This document shows, in pieces, positions 45,168-54,672 of a DNA stretch of 64,000 bases. Under the pieces are notes generated by a model. That model was not told the origin of the DNA, did no database searches, and worked only from the letters and a program-made list of their open reading frames with translations. This stretch comes from Flavihumibacter solisilvae. GTDB taxonomy: Bacteria > Bacteroidota > Bacteroidia > Chitinophagales > Chitinophagaceae. The stretch covers positions 235,148 through 299,147 of the forward strand of contig NZ_JSVC01000009.1 of the NCBI RefSeq assembly GCF_000814475.1, read 5' to 3'. The position numbers and the translations under genes were made by a program. Every line of letters begins with the position of its first letter. The stretch's first letter is position 1.

Positions 45168-45704
45168 TTACCAGCCCATTCTTTCTCTGAGGGCAGTGAT
45201 GTGTGCGGTATGATGTCGCCCATGCCATGAATACATGCCGAGCAGATAATACAGGGTCATCTGCATGTTATGTTCAGGATGTACGAGGGTTCTTTGCCAC
45301 TCTGCTGCCGACAGGTTTTTGATACAGCTGTGCATGCGCGCATGAATGGTATGAAGCATTGTAAGTGAAATATTGATCGGCAGTTCATGAACATCGTTCA
45401 GTTCTGCCCAGGCCTTTTCATCATACGGTTTAATGGTCGGGTTATCTTCTGTGAGGCCAAGTTTGAAACGGATCAGCGCGTTGCTGTGACTGTCCGCAAC
45501 GTGATGGACAAGCTGTTTCACAGTCCAGCCGCCATCGCGGTAAGGAGTCAGCAACTGCTGCTCATCCAGGTTGAGGATAGAATTCTCGAGAAGCTGCGGA
45601 AGAAAGCGGATGTCATTCAGCCATGACTTCAATTGCAGTTCTGAAAATTCCTTTGGTTCGTATTTCCCGATCGGATAGCGAAGGTCTCTTTCTACTGTGC
45701 TCAT
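45168..45704 (-). CDS. YfiT-like DinB-fold metal-dependent transferase
   Basis: The frame opens at 45743; MSTVERDLRYPIGKYEPKEF from 45704 is the family's usual start (178 aa). A four-helix DinB bundle with the metal-binding His residues in LVHHVADSHSNALIRFKLGL and the C-terminal MYSWHGRHHTAHITALRERM. Related Bacillus YfiT is a bacillithiol transferase, but thiol specificity in this phylum is unknown. Upstream of the Nudix gene by 12 bases, so likely one unit. Confidence 0.88.
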   Translation of the reverse strand: MSTVERDLRYPIGKYEPKEFSELQLKSWLNDIRFLPQLLENSILNLDEQQLLTPYRDGGWTVKQLVHHVADSHSNALIRFKLGLTEDNPTIKPYDEKAWAELNDVHELPINISLTMLHTIHARMHSCIKNLSAAEWQRTLVHPEHNMQMTLYYLLGMYSWHGRHHTAHITALRERMGW

Positions 45705-45763
45705 TTCCCCGGTTTTTGGTTGATGAAGAATTGATGGCTGCAATTTAATTGTTTCCGCTGAGC

Positions 45764-46531
45764 TTATACACCGTCACGAAGCTTATGTCCCGTCAGCTGG
45801 ATGAATACATCTTCGAGGTTGGCTTTCTTTACTTCACGAGGCCTTTCAAATCCGGTGGCCACGAGCTGGTCAATCAGTTTGTCGGGATGGTCGAGAGCAA
45901 TGATGCTGCCACTATCGAGAATGGCCACCCGATCGCAGAGCACTTCTGCTTCGTCCATATAGTGAGTCGTAAGAATTACGGTAGTTCCTTTTTTCCGGAT
46001 GTCGGTGATCAGGTCCCATAAATTACGGCGGGCCTGCGGATCGAGTCCGGTAGTAGGCTCATCCAGGAAAATGATCCTGGGATCATTGATCAGCGTGGTG
46101 GCCACTGAAAACCGTTGTTTTTGTCCACCGCTCAGTTCCTTGTATTTTGCCTTCGCTTTATCGCGCAGGTTTACCATATCAAGCAATGCAAGCGGGTCTG
46201 TTTTTCGGTTATACAGTCCCGCGAATAAATCAATCAGTTCAGTAAGTTTAAGACCTGGATAGTAACCTGCTGCCTGCAACTGCACACCAATGATCTTCTT
46301 GATCTCACCGGGATCTTTATCAAGGTTATATCCATCAACAATAACTTCCCCCTGCGTTTTATCGCGGAGCGTTTCAATGATCTCAAGAGTAGTTGATTTA
46401 CCGGCGCCGTTTGGACCAAGCAGGCCGAAGATCTCACCTTCATACACATCGAAGTTGAGCCCCTTCACCGCTTCAAAATTCCCATAACGTTTTACAAGAT
46501 TCCTGACTGTAATGATTGGTCTGCCTGCCAT
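45764..46531 (-). CDS. ABC transporter ATP-binding protein
   Basis: 255 residues. Walker A GLLGPNGAGKST (about 36-47), Q-loop VQLQAAGYYPG, signature LSGGQKQR, Walker B RIIFLDEPTTGLDP, H-loop TTHYMDEAEV. It belongs to the exporter-type ATPases that pair with separate ABC-2 permeases (drug, lipid or gliding-related). No permease gene lies next to it in the window, so the partner is encoded elsewhere. Confidence 0.93.
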   Translation of the reverse strand: MAGRPIITVRNLVKRYGNFEAVKGLNFDVYEGEIFGLLGPNGAGKSTTLEIIETLRDKTQGEVIVDGYNLDKDPGEIKKIIGVQLQAAGYYPGLKLTELIDLFAGLYNRKTDPLALLDMVNLRDKAKAKYKELSGGQKQRFSVATTLINDPRIIFLDEPTTGLDPQARRNLWDLITDIRKKGTTVILTTHYMDEAEVLCDRVAILDSGSIIALDHPDKLIDQLVATGFERPREVKKANLEDVFIQLTGHKLRDGV

Positions 46532-46555
46532 AGGAACACAAGATAAGGCAGGTGA

Positions 46556-47044
46556 TCAGGATTTCAGCGCAAAGAGCTGGGTATAAAACACGACTCCCCT
46601 GTTATCGCGGGAAACACCGATACCGGTAAGGTTATAGCGACCTTCAATATTTTTCCGGTGGGGGGCGCTTTTCAGCCAGCTCTGTACCACTTCTTTGGCG
46701 GTCATATTACCATAAGCCACATTTTCGGCTGAGGCAGAAACACCACCGAGCCTGTTGCTGATCCGCGAGATCCTGGTGTTGTAACCGTCGTGCCCGAAAG
46801 CAATGCGTTTGCTGGCCATTGCCTGGCTGTGCATGGCTGCTTCGGTTTCAATTACACTGTTGGCTGCAAGCGGGCCCAGGCCCTTAGATTTCCGGTATTT
46901 GTTCACCTCGGCCAGGATTCCCGACTCCAGTGTAGACATGGAGGATGTTTTCTCCTTCACAGCAGGTTTTGCGGTAGCCGGCGGCTTGCTTTTGCAGGAA
47001 AACACGGCGATAGAGATCAACAGTACCGCAATCACTAGTTTCAT
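46556..47044 (-). CDS. CAP-domain (SCP/PR1-like) lipoprotein
   Basis: The frame opens at 47233, but the ATG at 47044 gives the lipoprotein signal MKLVIAVLLISIAVFSC with lipobox Cys (162 aa). The mature part is a CAP/SCP domain: ILAEVNKYRKSKGLGPL, HSQAMASKRIAFGHDGYN, SAENVAYGNMTAKEVVQSWL and the closing LTGIGVSRDNRGVVFYTQLF. The role of bacterial CAP proteins is poorly known; some bind lipids or act as proteases. Divergent from the deacylase gene. Confidence 0.88.
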   Translation of the reverse strand: MKLVIAVLLISIAVFSCKSKPPATAKPAVKEKTSSMSTLESGILAEVNKYRKSKGLGPLAANSVIETEAAMHSQAMASKRIAFGHDGYNTRISRISNRLGGVSASAENVAYGNMTAKEVVQSWLKSAPHRKNIEGRYNLTGIGVSRDNRGVVFYTQLFALKS

Positions 47045-47205
47045 GAGTTGAATTTTTGGCAAATTTGCAAGATTTAGGCCAAAGAGAAATGCCAGGGAAC
47101 ACACATGGGATTTAAATGAGATATAATGGCCAGAGTACCTTTTACCGTTAAACAGGTTCGTTTTTAATAAGTCCCTGTTGCAATTTTGGGCTTTAAGAAT
47201 TCGCC

Positions 47206-48375
47206 TTGAGCCTGAAGCTATTTTGCCTTGCATTGGGAATGATCATATATAGCGACCTGGTCGCGCAGGTGAAGACTGTGCCGGATAAATTCAGGAGTTT
47301 TGGGTTTAAGCTACACGCCGGCGGACACCTTTATACGGGTGAACAATTATCGGAAATGCTGGAAAATGGTTATGCCGCAATTGAACTGCGGTATGGCTGG
47401 CAATCGAAAGGAAGCCAGGATTGGCAAAAGGAACACGGCTACCCGACATATGGGATTGGCTGGTACACCGGATATATCGGCGACCCTGAGATTTTTGGGA
47501 ATCCGAATGCTTTGTTCGGGTTTATCAGCTTCCCCCTGAACCAGGGCAGGCGAAATAATTTCCTTTTAGAGCCGGCATTGGGACTCACGTACAACCTGAA
47601 ACCATATGACCCGGATAATAACAGCATCAACGACGCAATCGGCGCAAAACTGGCTGTTTATTTTTGTCTGCATGCCGGCGGGCGGTACCAGGTTAACAGG
47701 GAAATTGACCTGCTTTACGGATTAGACCTTACCCACTTCAGCAATGGAAGGATCAATACCCCAAACATGGGACTTAACATGATCGGCCTTAGTGTTGGTG
47801 CTGCTTATAATTTCAATACTTCGCAGAAGGTTGTCGATAAGTCGAGGCATCCCTCAACTATTCTCGAGGTAAGGCCAGTGACTCCGCAATGGCCAGGACC
47901 ACGCCGGCTCTCAGAAAATAATATTACCCTGTACCAGGCTTTTGGTACCGTCCAGAATATCCGGGATGCAGGTACTGATCACCGGTACCTTACTTCATCA
48001 ACAGTTCTTGAATACCAGCATAAGTTCAATACCAAACATGGACTTACTGTCGGCTTCGACGCGTTTGTTGATCCCAGTGCACGGGACACCGTTGAATACA
48101 CGGCGAATAAAACCGAAATGGAAAATTTCTTTCCGGGTGCTCATGCGGGATACGATTTTATGTTCTGGCGGCTGAGCATCCGACTGCAGGTGGGCGTGCA
48201 CCTCAGTTCCATTGGCCGTGAATTAAAGGGAACAACTTTCGTGAGGCCCGCCCTGCGCTTCGATATCAGCAAACGCTTCAATGCGCAGATCGGGCTGAAA
48301 ACCTTTAATGGTGCCCAATCAGACTGGGTAGAATGGGGATTCGGATATAAGATCTTCGTCCGCCAGCACCACTAA
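47206..48375 (+). CDS. Acyloxyacyl hydrolase / PagL-like lipid A deacylase
   Basis: 389 residues from a TTG at 47206, which starts a signal peptide (MSLKLFCLALGMIIYSDLVA). The mature protein is a beta-barrel pattern of alternating residues. The PagL active-site motif LTHFSNGRI (His-Ser) lies near residue 180. PagL-type enzymes remove acyl chains from lipid A in the outer membrane. Longer than classical PagL (about 160-190 aa), as usual in Bacteroidota, with a C-terminal repeat of the barrel. Confidence 0.8.
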   Translation: MSLKLFCLALGMIIYSDLVAQVKTVPDKFRSFGFKLHAGGHLYTGEQLSEMLENGYAAIELRYGWQSKGSQDWQKEHGYPTYGIGWYTGYIGDPEIFGNPNALFGFISFPLNQGRRNNFLLEPALGLTYNLKPYDPDNNSINDAIGAKLAVYFCLHAGGRYQVNREIDLLYGLDLTHFSNGRINTPNMGLNMIGLSVGAAYNFNTSQKVVDKSRHPSTILEVRPVTPQWPGPRRLSENNITLYQAFGTVQNIRDAGTDHRYLTSSTVLEYQHKFNTKHGLTVGFDAFVDPSARDTVEYTANKTEMENFFPGAHAGYDFMFWRLSIRLQVGVHLSSIGRELKGTTFVRPALRFDISKRFNAQIGLKTFNGAQSDWVEWGFGYKIFVRQHH

Positions 48376-48378
48376 AAC

Positions 48379-49392
48379 CTACTTCGCAAGGAAGCCTTCC
48401 AATTCTTCCATCATGCCCTTGCTTCCTACAAAGAATGGCGTCCGCTCATGCAGTTCTTCGGGCTTGATGTCCAGGATGCGCCTGGTACCGTCAGTGGCTT
48501 TGCCGCCTGCAACTTCCAGGATGAAAGCAAATGGATTGCATTCGTACAGCAGCCGCAGTTTTCCCTTAGGCTTGCCCGTTGTGCCGGGATACATGAAGAT
48601 GCCACCCTTGATGAGGTTGCGGTGCACATCGCTTACCATGCTGCCGATATAACGCTGGGTATAGGGTCCGCCGGTTTCTGTTGTTTTCTGCTGGCAGACA
48701 TTGATGTATTTTTTTACCCCTTCGGAATACTGGAAAAAATTCCCATGGTTCACGGAATAGATCTTACCAAATTCCGGGCACCTGATATCAGGATGGCTTA
48801 AGCAGAATTCGCCGATTGAAGGATCGAGTGTAAAGCCGTTCACTCCCCGGCGGGTGGCATATACCAGCATGGTACTGCTACCATAGATCACATAACCGGC
48901 AGCAACCTGCTGAATGCCCGGTTGAAGGAAATCTTCACGGGTGCATGGCTTGCCGAGTTCACTAACGCGGCGGTAAACAGAAAAGATGGTACCAATTGAT
49001 ACATTCACATCGATGTTTCCACTTCCGTCGAGCGGATCGAACAACACCACATACTTCGACTGGTTACTGACTTCATCATCGAAGATCACGATATCATCCA
49101 GCTCTTCACTGCCAATGCCTGCGCAACTGATACCGTGGCGCAATACTCCCATCATCTGGTTGTTGGCAAAGATGTCGAGCTTTTTCACTTCTTCGCCCTG
49201 GATATTCACGCTTCCGTGATCACCAAGGATATCAACCAAACCGGCTTTATTTACTTCTACATTGATTCTTTTGGAAGCGAGGCCAATGTCGCGGAGCAGG
49301 CTGCTCAATTCACCTGTGGCCTGTGGGAACATGCGTAGCTGTTGGATGGTGAATTCATCCAGGGTCAGGACTTTCCTGTTAACCATACTCAT
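48379..49392 (-). CDS. fbp: Fructose-1,6-bisphosphatase class 1
   Basis: The ATG at 49392 ([14 protein letters not shown]) is preferred over 49416; 337 aa. Signatures: [20 protein letters not shown] (metal-binding DPLDGSxN), [20 protein letters not shown], and [20 protein letters not shown]. It hydrolyses fructose 1,6-bisphosphate in gluconeogenesis. Divergent from lysC with a 86-base gap. Confidence 0.96.
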   Translation of the reverse strand: MSMVNRKVLTLDEFTIQQLRMFPQATGELSSLLRDIGLASKRINVEVNKAGLVDILGDHGSVNIQGEEVKKLDIFANNQMMGVLRHGISCAGIGSEELDDIVIFDDEVSNQSKYVVLFDPLDGSGNIDVNVSIGTIFSVYRRVSELGKPCTREDFLQPGIQQVAAGYVIYGSSTMLVYATRRGVNGFTLDPSIGEFCLSHPDIRCPEFGKIYSVNHGNFFQYSEGVKKYINVCQQKTTETGGPYTQRYIGSMVSDVHRNLIKGGIFMYPGTTGKPKGKLRLLYECNPFAFILEVAGGKATDGTRRILDIKPEELHERTPFFVGSKGMMEELEGFLAK

Positions 49393-49478
49393 AGCAATCG
49401 TTTTGAAGACCAACAAAGAAACGAATCTTCCATCAACAATGGCAATGTATATTTGCCCACAATAAAAAAGTGGTTCAC

Positions 49479-50750
49479 ATGAGGGTTTTCAAATTTGGCG
49501 GCGCAAGCGTCAACAGCGTGGAAAGGATAAACCAGGTTGCAAACATCCTGCGGCATCATAAAGATGAACAGTTGCTGGTAGTCATTTCAGCAATGGGCAA
49601 AACAACCAACGCCCTCGAAAAAGTGGCCGAAAGTTTTTTTGCAGGCAACAAAGATGAAGCGCTGAATCTATTCAGCCAGGTAAAGCAACAACACCTCACC
49701 ACAGCCAAGTACCTTCTCGTTACACATTACCTTGCCTGTGAACAATCACTGATCAATTTCTTTACCGAAGTGGAGTGGTTGCTGCACGACAAACCCGTTC
49801 GCGACTACGATTATTATTACGACCAGATCGTGTGCACAGGCGAATTGCTGAGCACTGCGATCGTAAGCGCGTTCCTGAATGAATCGGGAATAGCGAACAG
49901 CTGGATAGATGTACGCGACGTACTGCGCACCGACGATAATTTCCGTGACGCAAATATCGACTGGCAATTCACCCGGCAACGGGTAAAGTCAGTTATACTA
50001 CCGTTGTTCGACAAAAACAATATTGTCATTACCCAGGGCTTTATTGGTGCGACAGACGAAAATGAAAGCACCACGCTTGGCAGGGAAGGAAGTGATTATA
50101 CCGCTGCGGTATTTGCAAACATGACAGATGCCGACGACCAGACCATCTGGAAGGATGTGGAAGGTGTGATGAATGCCGATCCGAAACAATTTCCCGATGC
50201 ACAGCTGATCTCTACACTCAATTATGCTGAAGTAATTGAGATGGCTTACTACGGCGCGCAGGTGATCCACCCCAAGACCATCAAGCCACTGCAAAACAAA
50301 GGCATTCCATTATACGTGAAGTGTTTCCTCGATGCATCACTTCCCGGTACGGTGATCCACAATGAGCCGGTGCATGAACTGCCGCCCATCATCGTGGTGA
50401 AGAACAACCAGGTAATGATGCAGCTGATGTCGAAGGATTTCTCCTTTGTTGGTGAACGCCCGGTCGGCCAACTTTATCATCTCTTCGAACACCTTTCTAT
50501 CAAGCCCAACCTCACGCAGAATGGTGCGATCTCTTTTCTCTGCTGTATGGACGACAAGCCCGAAAAGATCCAGCAGCTTGCCCTCGAAGCCTCCGGGATT
50601 TTTGATGTGAATGTGGAGAAGGGACTTAGCCTTCTTACGGTGAGGCATTACAAGCCCGAGTTGCTCGATAAACTGGTTGCGGGTAGTGAAATTGTTCTGA
50701 AGCAACAAACCAGCGATACAGTACAGGTCTTGCTACGCAAACCAGCCTAA
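49479..50750 (+). CDS. lysC: Aspartate kinase
   Basis: The ATG at 49479 ([13 protein letters not shown]) is preferred to the GTG nine bases earlier; 423 aa. The amino-acid kinase domain has [22 protein letters not shown] and the [17 protein letters not shown] loop, then a short ACT-like regulatory part (about 310-415). First step of the lysine, threonine and methionine pathway. Its tail overlaps the next convergent gene by 3 bases. Confidence 0.95.
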   Translation: MRVFKFGGASVNSVERINQVANILRHHKDEQLLVVISAMGKTTNALEKVAESFFAGNKDEALNLFSQVKQQHLTTAKYLLVTHYLACEQSLINFFTEVEWLLHDKPVRDYDYYYDQIVCTGELLSTAIVSAFLNESGIANSWIDVRDVLRTDDNFRDANIDWQFTRQRVKSVILPLFDKNNIVITQGFIGATDENESTTLGREGSDYTAAVFANMTDADDQTIWKDVEGVMNADPKQFPDAQLISTLNYAEVIEMAYYGAQVIHPKTIKPLQNKGIPLYVKCFLDASLPGTVIHNEPVHELPPIIVVKNNQVMMQLMSKDFSFVGERPVGQLYHLFEHLSIKPNLTQNGAISFLCCMDDKPEKIQQLALEASGIFDVNVEKGLSLLTVRHYKPELLDKLVAGSEIVLKQQTSDTVQVLLRKPA

Positions 50751-51934
50751 GCCGCAGGTCTATTCTCAATTACAATTGTTTGCTTGAGCTTCATCGGCAC
50801 CTGTTGTTCTTCGCGGACAGCGGGGATCCAGTCGGGCATCAGTTCAAGGGCGTCGAGCAGGTGCTCGTTGAGCTGGTCATTACCACCTTTGAGGATGCGC
50901 GGGTTCAGGACCTTGCCGGTGCTCGTTACGATGAATTCAACCAGTACATATGCGGTATGCTGCTCTTCATTCAGGTAAGGTGACAATTGCTGGTTAAGCT
51001 CTTTCAGGTAAGCCTTGAAGGCATCTGCACCACCAGGATACTCAGGAAGTTTATGAACCGTATTCGGAATTTCCCTTTCGTTGAAAGCAACAAGGGTCCG
51101 CTGTTTTTTTACCACAGCAGGAGCACTGTTCTGCTTTTTTTCAGCTCCGGGATGAGATTTCTTCACCTCTTCATCGAGTACATAACTTCCCCTGCCATTC
51201 ACCATGATCACCGGCAGCTTTTTATTCTTTTCAAAATAGAAGAACACATCGCGCAGGCTGTTGGCAAGATGACCATAGTCAGCAAAGTCACGCACATACT
51301 TGTTGAGGTATTCCGTGCTGCGTTTTACATCAAACCGTACCGGGAAAATATGAACCGGAATGAAATCCTGTCCTTTCGCCTTTGCACCCGATGCAAGTGC
51401 ATACAGTTCTTCGATCTGGGAATCGGTGATGGGAATACAACCCGTGGTCACACAACTTCCGTGAATGTAGATATCTCCTCCAGGCTGAATGGCATCACTC
51501 AGGTACCTGTCAGAGGCATTCGGGTAATTGAGGCCGAGAGAAAGGTGATATACACTACGGGGATTGAATTCATTGATGTAGTAAAATCCTTCCGGCACCT
51601 GGTAGTCGCCCTCCATCCGTTTGGGACCTAGGGTTCCTGCCATTGCGCAGACCTTATACGTCTTGAAAAGTTTGTAGGCTTCGTTCTTTTCGTTCTTCAC
51701 CCAAACCTCAAGTTGGCTGTCATATTTAAATGATCGGATATACAGGTAGCGCGCCGGCCATTGCAGTCCCTTTTCCCTGAACTGTTTCATCAGTGTGTCC
51801 TCATTCCTGCGAAGAATGTCGTTGATACGCGACGGGTTCCGCTGGTAGTCAGTGAATACGGGCTGGAAAGCCGTCTGGGCCTGCCCAATAAATATCGATG
51901 TCAACAGACTTAAGGTGAAACAAAATCTTTTCAT
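50747..51934 (-). CDS. Murein L,D-transpeptidase fused to a TonB C-terminal domain
   Basis: 395 residues. Signal peptide (1-19), then a YkuD-type L,D-transpeptidase domain (about 70-215) with the catalytic IHGSCVTTGCIPI (Cys near 165), a linker with Lys/Ser/Ala (about 255-300), and a C-terminal domain (about 300-390, YPGGADAFKAYLKELNQ, YVLVEFIVTSTGKVLNPRIL, MPDWIPAVREEQQVPMKLKQ) that matches the TonB C-terminal domain. So a cell-wall cross-linking enzyme carries a TonB-like partner-binding module. The domain pairing recurs in Bacteroidota; its role is unproven. Confidence 0.85.
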   Translation of the reverse strand: MKRFCFTLSLLTSIFIGQAQTAFQPVFTDYQRNPSRINDILRRNEDTLMKQFREKGLQWPARYLYIRSFKYDSQLEVWVKNEKNEAYKLFKTYKVCAMAGTLGPKRMEGDYQVPEGFYYINEFNPRSVYHLSLGLNYPNASDRYLSDAIQPGGDIYIHGSCVTTGCIPITDSQIEELYALASGAKAKGQDFIPVHIFPVRFDVKRSTEYLNKYVRDFADYGHLANSLRDVFFYFEKNKKLPVIMVNGRGSYVLDEEVKKSHPGAEKKQNSAPAVVKKQRTLVAFNEREIPNTVHKLPEYPGGADAFKAYLKELNQQLSPYLNEEQHTAYVLVEFIVTSTGKVLNPRILKGGNDQLNEHLLDALELMPDWIPAVREEQQVPMKLKQTIVIENRPAA

Positions 51935-52010
51935 AGTACAAACGGGACTGCACTAAAATAGTACAAACTCTCCGGTTTTGCTCAATTAAATATCCCCCGA
52001 TGTGACTAAC

Positions 52011-53138
52011 CTACAGGTTTCCACGTAATTGTTGTTCACGCTCAATCGCCTCGAACAGGGCCTTAAAGTTTCCCTTGCCGAAACTTTTTGCGCCTTTCCG
52101 CTGGATGATCTCGAAGAAAAGTGTGGGCCTGTCTTCAACCGGTTTGGTGAAGATCTGCAGCAGGTAACCTTCTTCATCACGATCGACCAGGATACCCAGA
52201 TCCTTAAGCGGTTCCACATCTTCGTCGATTTTGCCTACGCGGTCGAGCAGGTCATCGTAATAAGATGAAGGCACTTTCAGGAACTCCACTCCCCTGTCCT
52301 GCAGGGCTGTCACGGTTTCCAGTATATTATTTGTTGCGAGGGCAACGTGCTGGCATCCTTCGCCTTCGTAGAATTCCAGATATTCTTCCACCTGGCTTTT
52401 CTTCTTGCCTTCGGCGGGTTCATTGATCGGGAATTTTACGAACCCGTTTCCATTGCTCATCACCTTGCTCATCAGCGCAGAATATTCTGTTGAAATATCC
52501 TTGTCGTCGAAGCTCAGGATGTTCTTGAAGCCAAGTACATTCTCATAGAAACTCACCCAGCGATCCATCTGGTGCCAGCCCACATTTCCCACGCAGTGAT
52601 CGACATACTGCAGGCCGGTATCAGGCGGATTGAATTTACTCTCCCACTTGCGGTAACCGGGCATGAAAGCCCCTGAGTAATTTTTTCTTTCAATGAAAAG
52701 ATGCACGGTATCGCCATAGGTGTGGATTCCGCTCATCACTACCTCGCCCGATTCGTCGGTGAGGGCTTTTGGCTCCATGAAACTCTGTGCACCGCGCTGG
52801 GTTGTCTGCTCCCAAGCATAGCGCGCGTCATCGACCCGCAATGCCAGCACCTTCACACCATCACCGTGTTTATACACATGATCTGCGATCGGGTTGCCTT
52901 TCCGGAGCGGCGTGGTGAAGACGAAGGTCAGCTTGTTCTGGCGCACTGCGTAGCTTGCCATATCCTTCATGCCCGTTTCCGGTCCTGCGTAAGCAAGACT
53001 CTGGAAACCAAATGCTGATTTATAAAAATATGCGGCCTGTTTTGCATTGCCGACGTAGAATTCAACATAATCTGTTCCTTCGAGGGGAAGGAAATCTGTG
53101 GTGGAATGCGATTTCAATTTGTCTAATATGGTAGGCAT
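52011..53138 (-). CDS. hpd: 4-hydroxyphenylpyruvate dioxygenase
   Basis: 375 residues. Two VOC (glyoxalase-like) domains; the C-terminal half has the Fe ligands in the HVALATNN strand and FFEIIQRKGAKSFGKGNFKA, where the terminal FEIIQRKG and GNFKALFEAIEREQ are the HPPD signature. It converts 4-hydroxyphenylpyruvate to homogentisate in tyrosine breakdown. Homogentisate dioxygenase and fumarylacetoacetase are not in the window. Confidence 0.96.
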   Translation of the reverse strand: MPTILDKLKSHSTTDFLPLEGTDYVEFYVGNAKQAAYFYKSAFGFQSLAYAGPETGMKDMASYAVRQNKLTFVFTTPLRKGNPIADHVYKHGDGVKVLALRVDDARYAWEQTTQRGAQSFMEPKALTDESGEVVMSGIHTYGDTVHLFIERKNYSGAFMPGYRKWESKFNPPDTGLQYVDHCVGNVGWHQMDRWVSFYENVLGFKNILSFDDKDISTEYSALMSKVMSNGNGFVKFPINEPAEGKKKSQVEEYLEFYEGEGCQHVALATNNILETVTALQDRGVEFLKVPSSYYDDLLDRVGKIDEDVEPLKDLGILVDRDEEGYLLQIFTKPVEDRPTLFFEIIQRKGAKSFGKGNFKALFEAIEREQQLRGNL

Positions 53139-53206
53139 ACGAGAGTTTTGAGTTGATGGAATTAGGAATATCGGGACTTACTACGATAAGCCGATAATTG
53201 ATCAGG

Positions 53207-53320
53207 TCAATAAGTGAATGGAGAAAAGGTGAGCTTCGAATCCATCGCCAGTGATTCCATCAGCAAAAAATATTGCTGTCTCAGGTCATTGAATAATTTA
53301 TGTGCGTAGTCGGGCGCCAT
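53207..53320 (-). CDS. Possible 37-aa small protein
   Basis: ATG at 53320 to TAG/TAA at 53207 on the minus strand, upstream of hpd and divergent from purK. The product is mixed and soluble, with NDLRQQYFLLMESLAMDSKL as a likely helix. No family is recognised and it may be a chance ORF in the purK leader. Confidence 0.28.
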   Translation of the reverse strand: MAPDYAHKLFNDLRQQYFLLMESLAMDSKLTFSPFTY

Positions 53321-53382
53321 TTGACAAAGATAAATATAAACTGATATGTCCGAAAAGCAGTTGCGAACCCTATTTTTGCTGC

Positions 53383-54504
53383 ATGAAAAAAGTCGGAATC
53401 CTGGGTGGTGGACAGTTAGGCAGAATGTTGTTGCAGGAAGCAGCAAATTACCCCGTTGATACATGGGTAATGGAAAATGACCCTGAATGCCCGGCCGCAC
53501 ACCTTTGTCACCACTTCATTAAAGGTGACATCCGCAATTATGATGATGTATACCGGTTCGGGAAGCAGGTTGACGCGCTTACGATCGAGATCGAATCGGT
53601 AAATGTTGAAGCACTTGAACGACTTGAAGCCGAAGGTGTAAATGTTTTTCCACGTCCCGCGGCACTGCGCATCATCAAGAATAAAGTCTTCCAGAAAGAA
53701 TTCTACCAGCATAATGGGATTCCCACCGCGCCTTTCGTAACCGTGAACAGCAGGCACGAACTCAGCGATCATGTTTCCTTTCTTCCCGCTGCACAAAAAC
53801 TCGGCGAAGGCGGGTACGATGGGAAAGGTGTGCAGATCCTGCACGGGCCTGATGAACTTGCACTCGGCTTCGACGCGCCCAGTGTGCTGGAAAAGAAAAT
53901 CGCCATCCATAAGGAGATCGCCATAATTATTGCCATTAACCGTAAGGGTGAGACCGTTATTTACCCGCCGGTGGAAATGGTTTTTGATCCTTACCTCAAC
54001 CTGCTTGATTACCAGATCTCGCCTGCCGACCTGTTAGATAAAGTCCTGTGGCGTATGGAAGCCATCGCCCTGAAACTTGCCAAGGCATTGAACTCACCCG
54101 GGATCTTTGCCGTGGAGTTGTTCCTCGACAAGGATGGCGAAGTGCTGGTGAATGAAACTGCCCCACGCGTACATAACAGCGGTCACCATACCATTGAAGC
54201 GCATTACAGTTCTCAGTATGATATGCTGTGGAGGATCATGCTGGACTACCCGCTTGGAAGCACCGCAGCAATTCTCTCTTCTTCACTGGTGAACCTTATC
54301 GGCGAACCGGGACATAGCGGTCCGGCCAAATACGAGGGTCTCGAAGAGATCCTGGGCATGGAAGATGTATATGTTCACCTTTATGGTAAAAAGGAAACAC
54401 GTCCGGGTAGGAAGATGGGGCATGTGACCATCATCGGGAAAGACCGGCATGACCTTGTGAGAAGGGCGCACCATGTGAAGCGGGTGCTGAAAGTCATCGC
54501 CTGA
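53383..54504 (+). CDS. purK: 5-(carboxyamino)imidazole ribonucleotide synthase
   Basis: The frame opens at 53302, but MKKVGILGGGQLGRMLLQEA from the ATG at 53383 is the standard start (373 aa). ATP-grasp enzyme with the Rossmann start GGGQLGRML, LGEGGYDGKGVQIL, and the catalytic NETAPRVHNSGHHTIEA. It adds bicarbonate to AIR to give N5-CAIR in purine synthesis. PurE is not in the window. Confidence 0.95.
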   Translation: MKKVGILGGGQLGRMLLQEAANYPVDTWVMENDPECPAAHLCHHFIKGDIRNYDDVYRFGKQVDALTIEIESVNVEALERLEAEGVNVFPRPAALRIIKNKVFQKEFYQHNGIPTAPFVTVNSRHELSDHVSFLPAAQKLGEGGYDGKGVQILHGPDELALGFDAPSVLEKKIAIHKEIAIIIAINRKGETVIYPPVEMVFDPYLNLLDYQISPADLLDKVLWRMEAIALKLAKALNSPGIFAVELFLDKDGEVLVNETAPRVHNSGHHTIEAHYSSQYDMLWRIMLDYPLGSTAAILSSSLVNLIGEPGHSGPAKYEGLEEILGMEDVYVHLYGKKETRPGRKMGHVTIIGKDRHDLVRRAHHVKRVLKVIA

Positions 54505-54539
54505 TAAAAATCCAACATCTATACTTTCCACTCATACAC

Positions 54540-54569
54540 CCCCGTCACCACTTATAAAGTGGAACGGGG
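54540..54569 (+). terminator. Strong two-part hairpin after purK
   Basis: CCCCGT-CA-CCACTT-ATA-AAGTGG-A-ACGGGG: an inner 6-bp and an outer 6-bp stem separated by a 2/1 internal loop, 36 bases after the purK stop. No T-run, as is common for Bacteroidota hairpins, but the stem is too good for chance. Likely a transcript end. Confidence 0.55.
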
Positions 54570-54672
54570 CAATTTGCAGTTTCCACCCGAAATGGTTAAA
54601 AACGGAAAACAATAGCTTTTCGAAATCTGTTAATTTTACCATTGTTCCAACCTTAAACAAGTTAATTCACTC

